DNA of 64,000 bases. It comes from Rhodocyclales bacterium (GTDB lineage: Bacteria; Pseudomonadota; Gammaproteobacteria; Burkholderiales; Rhodocyclaceae). Under the pieces are notes generated by a model. The model saw nothing but the letters and a program-made list of their open reading frames with translations, did not search any database and was not told the DNA's origin. The first letter of the stretch is position 1. Each line of letters starts with the position of its first letter. Position numbers and translations under genes: made by a program. The stretch lies in the NCBI GenBank assembly GCA_016214145.1, contig JACRPA010000008.1, forward strand, positions 48,939 through 112,938, given 5' to 3'. Shown here in pieces: positions 51,273 to 59,400 of the stretch.

Positions 51273-52703
51273 ATGGATTTCCTGCCGATCTTCCTCAACA
51301 TCAAGGGCGCGCGCTGCCTCGTCGTCGGCGGCGGCGCCATCGCCGCGCGCAAGGTCGGCCTGCTGCTCGGCTGCGGCGCGCGCGTCGCCGTCGTCGCGCC
51401 GGATCTGGGCGAGACCCTCGCCGCGGAAAAGGCCGCCGGCCGCATCGAGCACATCGCGGCGCGCTTCGCCGGGGAACATCTTGCCGGCGCCGCGGTGGTC
51501 ATCGCCGCCACCGACGACCACGCGGTGAACGCCGCCGTCTCGCGCGCGGCGAAGGCGCGCGACCTGCCGGTGAACGTCGTCGACTCGCCCGAGCTGTGCA
51601 GCTTCATCTTCCCGTCCATCGTCGACCGCTCGCCGATGATCGTCGCGGTGTCGACCGGCGGCGCCTCGCCGGTGCTGGCGCGCCTGATGCGGGCGAAGCT
51701 GGAAACAATGATCCCGGCCGCCTACGGCCGCCTGGCGCAACTGGCGCACGACCTGCGCGACAGCGTCAAGCAGCATTTCGCCAATCCCGCGCAGCGCCGC
51801 ATCTTCTGGGAGAAGACGCTCGGCGGCAGCTTCGCCGACCTGGTGCTGGCCGGCAAGGGCGCGGAAGCCGAAAGGCTTTTCGGGCAGCAGCTCGCCGCCG
51901 CGAAGGACGAACCGCCGCGCGGCGAGGTCTACCTCGTCGGCGCCGGTCCAGGCAACCCCGATCTGCTCACCTTCCGCGCGCTCAAGCTGATGCAGCAGGC
52001 CGATGTCGTCGTGCATGACAACCTCGTCTCGCCCGCCATCGTCGATCTGTGCCGGCGCGACGCCAGCCGCATCTACGTCGGCAAGCAGCGCAACGACCAT
52101 ACCCTGCGCCAGGAGGAGATCAACGCCCTGCTGGTGAAGCTGGCCAGGGAAGGCAAGCGCGTGCTGCGCCTGAAGGGCGGCGACCCCTTCATCTTCGGAC
52201 GCGGCGGCGAGGAGATCGAGACGCTCTCCGCCAACGGCATCTCCTTCGAGGTGGTGCCCGGCATCACCGCCGCGGCGGGCGTCGCCTCGTACTCGGGCAT
52301 TCCGCTCACCCACCGCGACTACGCCCAGGCCTGCGTCTTCGTCACCGGCCACCTCAAGGACGGCACGATGAACCTCGACTGGTCGGGCCTGGCGCGGCCG
52401 CACCTGACCATCGTCTTCTACATGGGCCTGCATGGCCTGCCGGTGCTGTGCAAGGAGCTCGTCGCGCACGGCCTGCCGGACACTACCCCCGCCGCCATCG
52501 TGCAGCAGGGTACGACGAACCGCCAGCGCGTCCTGATCGGCACGCTGGACACCCTCCCCGGACTGGCGCAGGACGCCCAGCTCAGGCCGCCGACCCTCAT
52601 CATCGTCGGCGAGGTGGTGAAGCTGCACGACCAGTTGAAGTGGTTCGACCCCGCCAGCGCGCCCGACGTTGGAAGCTGGCAGAAAAACGATAAAACCGAC
52701 TAG
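51273..52703 (+). CDS. cysG: Siroheme synthase CysG
   Basis: A 476-residue multifunctional enzyme that makes siroheme from uroporphyrinogen III. The N-terminal part is precorrin-2 dehydrogenase/ferrochelatase ([37 protein letters not shown]). The C-terminal part is the methyltransferase ([54 protein letters not shown]). It supplies the cofactor for DsrAB, and sits at the end of the dsr region in place of dsrS. Confidence 0.95.
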   Translation: MDFLPIFLNIKGARCLVVGGGAIAARKVGLLLGCGARVAVVAPDLGETLAAEKAAGRIEHIAARFAGEHLAGAAVVIAATDDHAVNAAVSRAAKARDLPVNVVDSPELCSFIFPSIVDRSPMIVAVSTGGASPVLARLMRAKLETMIPAAYGRLAQLAHDLRDSVKQHFANPAQRRIFWEKTLGGSFADLVLAGKGAEAERLFGQQLAAAKDEPPRGEVYLVGAGPGNPDLLTFRALKLMQQADVVVHDNLVSPAIVDLCRRDASRIYVGKQRNDHTLRQEEINALLVKLAREGKRVLRLKGGDPFIFGRGGEEIETLSANGISFEVVPGITAAAGVASYSGIPLTHRDYAQACVFVTGHLKDGTMNLDWSGLARPHLTIVFYMGLHGLPVLCKELVAHGLPDTTPAAIVQQGTTNRQRVLIGTLDTLPGLAQDAQLRPPTLIIVGEVVKLHDQLKWFDPASAPDVGSWQKNDKTD

Positions 52704-52759
52704 CCCGCACCGGCCGCGCAACGCGCGGCGCGGGCGGCTTCATGCGGAACTGACTGAGG

Positions 52760-52894
52760 CTACTCTCCTCCGCCGCCAGGATGGGTCGGACCGCCTGCAC
52801 AAGCGGACAAAATGGCAGAGGCCAGCATCAGCAGGACAATGCCAACGGAGCGATAGTTTCCAGAATAAAGGATTTCGACGAGCTTGTTCTTCAT
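52760..52894 (-). CDS. Very small lipoprotein, 44 residues
   Basis: ATG at 52894 is preceded by a textbook ribosome site (AGGAGG, five bases upstream). The product starts MKNKLVEILYSGNYRSVGIV, has a hydrophobic core LLMLASAILSAC ending in a lipobox (LSAC, Cys32), and a short mature tail AGGPTHPGGGE. It is convergent with cysG. I know no family. The strong translation signal and the intact lipobox argue that it is real. Confidence 0.72.
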   Translation of the reverse strand: MKNKLVEILYSGNYRSVGIVLLMLASAILSACAGGPTHPGGGGE

Positions 52895-53192
52895 GGTTTC
52901 CTCCTGTCGTGGGTAATACGGTTTCAGCATAGACCCAAATCAGGCAATAAAAAAGGCGCGGGAGCCTTCGCCCTCGCGCCTTCTGCAACCCTGCTCTTGC
53001 GCCTGCGTCGCTTCCTTCATTGACCGGAGTTCCCCGCCGCCGCCTGCCCGGCCGCCATGCTTACAGACGTTGCGCGGTCCTGGGAATCCTCCGATGCCGA
53101 CATGCCCGCACTCCCTGAGCCGGGAGGGGCATGCAAGAACGGTTGCTGGATTGAATCCTAGGCGGACCGGCAAAAAAAGTCTGTGAAGTCCG
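52895..53192. other. Gene-free spacer with a minus-strand terminator
   Basis: Apart from a terminator at 52947-52976, these 298 bases hold the promoter side of the 44-residue lipoprotein gene and the 3' side of the ATPase gene. A 26-codon frame overlapping the terminator is unlikely to be real. The G+C-rich block 53031-53130 has no recognised feature; an unannotated small RNA ending at the terminator is possible. Confidence 0.5.
52947..52976 (-). terminator. Intrinsic terminator, minus strand
   Basis: On the minus strand GGCGCGAGGG, a short loop and CTCCCGCGCC form a 10-bp stem with one mismatch region, followed by TTTTTT at 52949-52954. It ends whatever is transcribed leftward from the ATPase gene region, about 220 bases past that gene's stop. 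Confidence 0.72.
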
Positions 53193-54365
53193 TCACGAAC
53201 CGGCAATGGCCTTTTCGGTCGCTGCGGCAACGTCCCGCCAGCCGAATACCTCGATGCCATTGCGGTTCTGACGGCGGTTGCCGCCGTAGATGAGACAGCC
53301 CCCTTCCTCCCCGGACCAGCCGGCGAACTTGCCCAAGGTACCGAACCAGTCTCCCGCAATCGTTTGCCCGGCCTTGATTTCAACGGGGAACAGACGTTCT
53401 CCCCGCTCGACCAGAAGGTCGATCTCATGGCCGCTGCTGTCGCGCCAGAAATATAGCTGCGGCGTCAGCGCCCGATTGCAACGGTATTTGACGAACTCGG
53501 AAACGACCCAGGTTTCGAACAGCGGCCCTCGCAGCGATCCCAGCGCCAGTTGCTTCGGCGATTCCACCCCGGCCAGCCAGGCCGCCAGACCAGGATCGTA
53601 GAAATACAGCTTCGGCGTCTTGCTCAGACGCTTGCCGAAATTGCGGTGGTGGGGCGGCAGCAACATGACCAGATAGCTCGCCTCCAGGATGGAGATCCAG
53701 GCCTTGGCCGTGTTGTAGGTGATGCCGCAGTCCGCTGCAAGCGTCGAAAAATTGACCGGCTGCGCCGTGCGCGCAGCACACATGCGCACGAAGCGGCGGA
53801 AGGCATTCAGGTCGCGCACATTGACCATCTGTCGCACATCGCGCTCGACATAGGTCGCCACGTAATCCGCATACCAGACGTGGGGCGGGATGTTCCGGTC
53901 GTAAATGCTCGGATAGAGCCCCTGCCAGAGCAGCGTATCGAGATCGGGCGCCTGCCCCGCCTCTGCCAATTCTCCCAGAGAGAAGGGCAGCAGGTGCACC
54001 AGTCCGACCCGTCCGGCCAGGCTCTGGCTGATGCCGGCCAGCAGGCCGAACTGCTGCGATCCGGTCAGGACGAACAGTCCCATGCGCCGATCGCCATCGA
54101 CGAGAGTCTGCAGATAGGAAAAGAGTTCGGGACAGCGTTGCGCCTCATCGAGCACCGCGCCATCGGGGTACTCGGCGAGAAAGCCGCGCGGATCGGCCAG
54201 CGCGAGGTCGCGCGCGTCAGGGTCCTCCATGCTGACATAGGGCTTACCCGGAAAAACAGCCTTGGCGAGCGTGGTCTTGCCCGCCTGGCGCGGGCCGGTG
54301 AGGGCGACGATCGGGTAGAAACCGGCGAGCCGGCGGGCCGTTGCTTCGGCATGGCGAGGGATCAT
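53193..54365 (-). CDS. ATPase of the AAA/DUF4143 family
   Basis: A 390-residue protein with Walker A GPRQAGKTT (residues 24-32), Walker B-like GAVLDEAQRCPE, LTGSQQF and a C-terminal DUF4143 nuclease-like domain (FETWVVSEFVKYRCNR, FWRDSSGHEIDLLVERG, PVEIKAGQT). Such genes are common, often mobile, and of uncertain role. The start codon lies inside a 26-base perfect palindrome with the ribosome site. Confidence 0.9.
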   Translation of the reverse strand: MIPRHAEATARRLAGFYPIVALTGPRQAGKTTLAKAVFPGKPYVSMEDPDARDLALADPRGFLAEYPDGAVLDEAQRCPELFSYLQTLVDGDRRMGLFVLTGSQQFGLLAGISQSLAGRVGLVHLLPFSLGELAEAGQAPDLDTLLWQGLYPSIYDRNIPPHVWYADYVATYVERDVRQMVNVRDLNAFRRFVRMCAARTAQPVNFSTLAADCGITYNTAKAWISILEASYLVMLLPPHHRNFGKRLSKTPKLYFYDPGLAAWLAGVESPKQLALGSLRGPLFETWVVSEFVKYRCNRALTPQLYFWRDSSGHEIDLLVERGERLFPVEIKAGQTIAGDWFGTLGKFAGWSGEEGGCLIYGGNRRQNRNGIEVFGWRDVAAATEKAIAGS

Positions 54366-54381
54366 GCCGGCATGATCCCTC
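54356..54381. promoter_or_regulatory. 26-base perfect palindrome over the start codon of the ATPase gene
   Basis: The half-site GAGGGATCATGCC is followed directly by its exact inverse. It contains the GGAGGG ribosome site, a first minus-strand ATG (54373) that opens a three-codon frame (ATG CCG GCA TGA), and the true ATG at 54365. As RNA it forms a hairpin that would hide the start; as DNA it could be an operator. Upstream, ACAGATT and AATCTGT (54389-54417) form another inverted repeat in AT-rich promoter-like DNA. Confidence 0.6.
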
Positions 54382-54440
54382 CGTTTTTACAGATTGTCAA
54401 TTGTATTTATAATCTGTAATTACAATGAATCATCAATGCG

Positions 54441-55820
54441 TTACCGCTCCCGTCCCGCCTCGTGCCACGCCTTCTGCACGGGCGAGAGGAGATACTCCAG
54501 CACGCTGCGGGTGCCGAGGAGGATCTCCGCCGAGGCCTGCATGCCGGCGGTGAGCGGCAGGCGTTCATTGTCCTGATCGAGCTGCATGGCCTTCAGGGCC
54601 ACCAGCGCGCGGTAGGCCAGCGGGGCCGCAGGCCGGGCGCCCTTCTCCGTTCCGCCGTTCTGCTGCCCCTGCGTGTTGCCGTCGGCCGCGTCGGCGCTGA
54701 CATGCTCCACCGTGCCGTCCACCATGCCGTACTTCTGGAACGGAAAGGCGGCCAGCTTCACCTTCACCGGCTGGCCCTGGCGCACGAAGCCGATGTCCTG
54801 GTTGGACACCCACACCTCGGCGCGCAGGATGTCGTCCTGCGGCACCAGCGTCAGCAGCACCGTGCCCGGCTGCACCACCGTGCCGGCGGTGTGGGTGGCG
54901 ATGTCCTTCACCACGCCGGCCTGCGAAGCCTTGAGTTCGAGCAGGCCCTGCCGGTGCGCCTGCTTGGCGCGCTCCTGCACGAGCTTGTCCACCTGCCCCT
55001 GCATCTCGTTGCGCTCGGCAAAGAGCTGACGGCGATTATCGGCGGCGATCTGCGCCAGGCGCTTCTCCGACTGGGCGATGGACGCTTGCGCCGAGGCGAT
55101 GACATGCTCCTGGGTGGCGAATTCCTGCTCCTTCTCGATGCGCTCGCGTTTCTTGTCGGAGGCCATCAGCGGGCCGGCATAGCCGTCCTTCGACAGCTTC
55201 TCGAAGGCGGCGTCCTGGGCGCGGTAATGCGGCAGCGTCTCGGCCAGTTTGGCCTTTCCCTGCTGCGCCACCGCCATCTCGCGGCGCGCCTTCTCCAGCC
55301 GGGCGCGCTCCTCGGCCAGCGCGGCCTCCAGCGCGGCGCGGTTGGCGCGGTACTGCGCCTCGACTTCGCGCACCAGTCCGGCGGGGGCATCCGCCCCGGC
55401 CCTGAACCCGGCCTGGCCCAGCTCCGCATCGATGCGGGCGAGCGTCAGGGTCTTCCGGTAAAAGTCAGCCTCCAGGGTACGGCGATCCGCCTCGGAAACG
55501 AGGGCATCCATGCGCATCAGCACCTGACCCGCGGCGACCGACTGGCCTTCCCGCACCAGTATCTCGCGCACGATGCCGGACTCGGCCGGCTGGACGATCT
55601 TGAGGAAGCTCTGCGGCACCAGCTTGCCCTCGGCCACGGCGACGATGTCGAGCCGGCCGATCGCCGACCAGAGCAGGAGCGCGACGAGCAGCGCGAAGAG
55701 GACCTGCAGCACGCGCCGCCCGAGCGGCGAAGGCGGCGCTTCCTGCAGGCGGATCAGCGGCGGGGAGAAGTCGTGCGCATCCGCCTGCGGCAGGGCGAGT
55801 CTGTCGGACAGGCGCATCAT
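54441..55820 (-). CDS. HlyD-family type I secretion adaptor
   Basis: A 459-residue membrane fusion protein. A single span lies at about residues 36-56 (LFALLVALLLWSAIGRLDIV), followed by a lipoyl/barrel half (VREILVREGQSVAAGQVLM), a long coiled coil with AEERARLEKARREMAVAQQ, and a second barrel half (VAGTVVQPG-like HTAGTVVQPGTVLL). It bridges an ABC exporter and a TolC-type pore. Expected cargo is the RTX protein upstream. No ABC or TolC gene is in the window. Its start overlaps higA by four bases. Confidence 0.92.
   Translation of the reverse strand: MMRLSDRLALPQADAHDFSPPLIRLQEAPPSPLGRRVLQVLFALLVALLLWSAIGRLDIVAVAEGKLVPQSFLKIVQPAESGIVREILVREGQSVAAGQVLMRMDALVSEADRRTLEADFYRKTLTLARIDAELGQAGFRAGADAPAGLVREVEAQYRANRAALEAALAEERARLEKARREMAVAQQGKAKLAETLPHYRAQDAAFEKLSKDGYAGPLMASDKKRERIEKEQEFATQEHVIASAQASIAQSEKRLAQIAADNRRQLFAERNEMQGQVDKLVQERAKQAHRQGLLELKASQAGVVKDIATHTAGTVVQPGTVLLTLVPQDDILRAEVWVSNQDIGFVRQGQPVKVKLAAFPFQKYGMVDGTVEHVSADAADGNTQGQQNGGTEKGARPAAPLAYRALVALKAMQLDQDNERLPLTAGMQASAEILLGTRSVLEYLLSPVQKAWHEAGRER
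55461..55483 (-). repeat. GCCG[T/A]-N10-CTGACTTT motif, copy 10 (inside the hlyD gene)
   Basis: On the minus strand: GCCGT, ACCCTGGAGG, CTGACTTT, then TACC. Here the reading frame is different from other coding copies (RTLEADF), which shows the conservation is at the DNA level. Confidence 0.82.
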
Positions 55821-56122
55821 GCAGCGAGCTTGAGCGGCCCGGGCTTGACGGTCCGTTCAATGTCCTTGCCAACCGCCGCGCGTGCTATTTTTACGTCGTA
55901 GCTCGTCTGCAGGTTCATCCAGAAGTCCGGCGACGTTCCGAAATAGCGCGCCAGCCGCAGCGCCGTGTCGGCGGTAACCGACCGCTGCTCCTTCAGTATC
56001 CCGGTGATCCGGTTGGTCGGCACGCCGAGCGCCTTGGCAAAAACATTGGCCGAAAGGGCCAGCGCCTCAAGCTCTTCCTTGAGCACTTCGCCGGGATGGA
56101 CTGCACGCATCTTGTTCGCCAT
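55817..56122 (-). CDS. higA: HigA-type antitoxin
   Basis: A 101-residue helix-turn-helix protein of the HigA/VapI family: PGEVLKEELEALALSANVFA, LGVPTNRITGILKEQRSVTADTALRLARYFGT and FWMNLQTSYD. It neutralises HigB and represses the operon. The order toxin-first is typical for higBA. Its last codons overlap the hlyD start, so the secretion adaptor may be under toxin-antitoxin autoregulation. Confidence 0.93.
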   Translation of the reverse strand: MANKMRAVHPGEVLKEELEALALSANVFAKALGVPTNRITGILKEQRSVTADTALRLARYFGTSPDFWMNLQTSYDVKIARAAVGKDIERTVKPGPLKLAA

Positions 56123-56132
56123 GATGGCCTCC

Positions 56133-56411
56133 TCAATGGTAATCGGTGATCTCGACGCTCAGGACATCGCCGTCCTTCCACTCGAAGCAAATTCGCCACT
56201 GCTGGTTGATGCGGATGCTGCATTGCCCCAGCCGGTTGCCCGAAAGCGCCTCGAAGCGATTGCTCGGCAGATTCATCAGGTCGTAAATCGTCCTGGCATT
56301 ATCGAGAATTTCCAGTCGTCTCTCCGCCTGTGCCGCAAATGCCTCGAATCGCCTCACCCGTTTACCGTTGTAGAGCGCCTCGGTGTGCTTGCACGCGAAC
56401 GACTTGATCAT
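56133..56411 (-). CDS. higB: HigB-type mRNA interferase toxin
   Basis: A 92-residue RelE-superfamily toxin (MIKSFACKHTEALYNGKRVRR ... NRFEALSGNRLGQCSIRINQQWRICFEW...VEITDYH) that cuts mRNA on ribosomes. The motif RINQQWRICF and the terminal DYH are family marks. It lies between the giant RTX gene and hlyD, splitting what would otherwise be a secretion operon. A promoter is directly upstream. Confidence 0.94.
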   Translation of the reverse strand: MIKSFACKHTEALYNGKRVRRFEAFAAQAERRLEILDNARTIYDLMNLPSNRFEALSGNRLGQCSIRINQQWRICFEWKDGDVLSVEITDYH

Positions 56412-56417
56412 CTGAAA

Positions 56418-56446
56418 ATCATAAGTTTCTTTATGTTGTACGTCAA
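56418..56446 (-). promoter_or_regulatory. higBA promoter
   Basis: On the minus strand TTGACG, 17 bases, TATGAT. The -10 ends only six bases before the higB ATG, so transcription should begin at or next to the A of the start codon. That predicts a leaderless or nearly leaderless mRNA. Confidence 0.68.
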
Positions 56447-56478
56447 GCGTAAAGGCTGGACGGGGCGATCCATCCGGA

Positions 56479-59400
56479 TCAGCCCAGCCTCACAGCGCCC
56501 TCCTGCAGCCCGGCCAGCGGCTGCAGGGTCTGCGCCTGGACGCCGAACCGGGCGCTGCCGAGCACGTTCTGCGCGCCGGTCAGGCCGACATCGGCGAGAT
56601 TGCCGTGGCGGCCGTACTGCCAGGCCAGATCGCCGCCGAGGGCCGCATCGTCGCTGCCGGAGAGATGGAAATCGAGCAGGGCGTTGCTCAGCGCCCACGA
56701 GGTGAGGCTCTTGTCGGCCGCCCGCGCGGCATCGAAGGCGTTCGCCAGCCCGGCGAAATCGAAGGTCTCGATCCTGTCGTCGCACAGCGGATCGGAACCA
56801 TTGGCGTCGAAATCCGCCATGGCTTCGGCGATCATCTGGAGGGACAGCACGCTGCGGTTGGCGGCATTGGCGTACCAGTTCGAAAGGGTGATGCGATCGG
56901 ACGCGCCGATGTCGAGGATGAGGTGGTTGCCGCTCCGCCTGAAGCTGAGGTCCGCATAGGCGATGCCGCCGCCCAGCGAGAGCGTGTTGTCCGCTCCCGC
57001 GCTGGCGGCGACCGTGTCCTGTCCGTCGCCGCGGTTGAAGGCGATGACGTCGGCGCCCGTGCCGGTGTTGAGGGAATCGTTGCCGGCGCCGCCGATGAGG
57101 AAATCGCCGGCGCCGCTCGCGGCGATCGTGTCGCTGCCGGCGCCGCCGTTGTAAAAAGCTCCGTCGGCATCCGCAAGACGATCGTTCCCCTCGCCCCCTT
57201 CCAGGAAGTCCAGCCCGGCGCCGCCATTGAGCACGTCGTTGCCGGCGCCGCCGTTGAGGTAATTGATGCCGGCATTGCCCGCCAGCGCGTTGTCGAGTGC
57301 GTTGCCCGTGCCGTTGATGGCATCCGTTCCGGACAATGTCAGGTTCTCCGCGTTGTCGGCCAGCAGATAAGTCACCGTCGCGATGACGCGATCCGTGCCC
57401 TCGCCCGCCGCTTCGGTGACGAGATCCCCGGCATCGTCCACGTAATAGGTATCGTTGCCGAGACCGCCCGCCATGGCGTCCGCGCCGGTGGCACCGTTGA
57501 GCACGTCGTTGCCCTCGCCGCCGAGCAGCACGTCGTCGCTGGCGCCGCCGGTGAGGCGGTCGTCGCCAGCCTGGCCGTCGAGGGTGTTCGCGGCGGCGTT
57601 GCCGACGATGACGTTGTTCAACGCGTTGCCCGTGCCGCTGATGGCTTCGGTGCCCGTCAGGGTGAGGTTCTCGACGTTGTCGCCCAGCGTGTAGTCGATA
57701 GTGGAAATCACCCGGTCGGTGCCCTCGTCGGCCAGTTCCGTCACCGTATCGCCGGCAGCGTCGACGTAGTAGCTGTCGTTGCCGAGGCCGCCTGCCATGG
57801 CGTCCGCGCCGCCCGAGCCGTTCAACACGTCGTTGCCCTCGCCGCCGAGCAGGACGTCGTCGGCATCGCCCCCGGTCAGGCGGTCGTCGCCGGCCTGGCC
57901 GTCGAGGGTGTTCGCGGCGGCGTTGCCGACGATGACGTTGTTCAACGCGTTGCCCGTGCCGCTGATGGCGTCGGTGCCCGTCAGGGTGAGGTTCTCGAGG
58001 TTGTCGCCGAGCGTGTAGCTGATGGTCGAGATCACACGGTCGGTGCCTTCGTCGGCCAGTTCCGTCACCGTATCGCCGGCAGCGTCGACGTAATAGGTGT
58101 CGTTGCCGAGGCCGCCTGCCATGGCGTCCGCGCCGCCCGAGCCGTTCAACACGTCGTTGCCCTCGCCGCCGAGCAGCACGTCGTCGCTGGCGCCGCCGGT
58201 GAGGCGGTCGTCGCCGGCCTGGCCGTCGAGGGTGTTCGCGGCGGCATTGCCGACGATGACGTTGTTCAATGCGTTGCCCGTGCCGCTGATGGCGTCGGTG
58301 CCCGTCAGGGTGAGGTTCTCGAGGTTGTCGCCGAGCACGCAGCTCACCGTGGAGATGATTCGGTCCGTGCCCTCATCCAGCAGTTCCGTCACCGCATCGC
58401 CGGCGTTATCGACGTAATAGGTGTCGTTGCCCAGGCCGCCGATCAGCGTATCGGCGCCCGCCGCGCCGTTGAGCACGTCGTTGCCCTCGAAGCCCTCGAT
58501 GACATCCCGCCCGGCCGTGCCGGTCAGGCGGTCGTTGCCCGCCGTGCCGGCGATATGGTTGGCGATGTCGAGCGTGAATGCGTCGCTCGCCGATTCGCCG
58601 GCGGCATCGGTCGCCGTGACGATGATGGAGAGCGTGCCGGCAGCGCCCGAACCCGGCGTGCCGCTGAAAGCCAGCGTGGCGGAATCGAACACCAGCCAGT
58701 CCGGCAGGACGGAGCCGTCGGACAGGGTGGCGGCGTAGGTCAGGGTATCGCCGGCGTCGGGGTCTGCAAACGCATCGGCCGGAACCGTCCAACTGAAGAG
58801 CCGGTCTTCGACGGCAGCCTGGTCGGCCAGCGGGTTCGCGACGACCGGCGCGTCATTGGTGTCGATGCGGCCTTCCAGCGAGACGCCCTCCCATACCGTG
58901 CCGTCGGCGAACTCGACGCGCTCGATGCGCACGGTGTCGTCTTCGAACCAGGAGCTCAGCATGGCCGTGTCCTGGGTGCCGCGGATGTTCAGGTACAGGC
59001 TGTAATCATCCCGGGTGACTATGATGTCGCCCGGCGCAATGCCATCGCCCAATCGCAGGGTGTCGATGTCGGACAGAAGCCCGCCATCGTAAATACTGTC
59101 CACACCGTCGCCGCGGCCGAACACATAGACATCGTCGCCGGCGCCACCCACCAGGGAGTCATCACCTTCTCCGCCGCTCAGCAAATCGCCGCCGCTTTCG
59201 CCAAACATCAGATCCGCTCCGCCGAGCCCGGACATGATGTCACCGCCCGAGGTTCCCCACAGCACGTCGTCCGCCTCGGTTCCCGTCGTGCGGGCCGTCA
59301 TCGCCTCCAGGGCCTCGCTGTTCCAGACCGTGCCGTCGGAAAACCCGACCTGATCCACATGGTTGCCGGCCTGACTGAACCAGCCCTCCATGGAAATCGC

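Noticed and set aside
52735..52757. A twelfth copy of the 23-base motif (GCGGAACTGACTGAG)
   Set aside because: CTGACT is present but TT is replaced by GA, and the upstream block reads CGGCT, so only half of the pattern is met.
52900..52978. A 26-codon minus-strand peptide starting MKEATQAQEQ
   Set aside because: It overlaps the intrinsic terminator and lacks a clear ribosome site; the terminator explains the conserved-looking hairpin.
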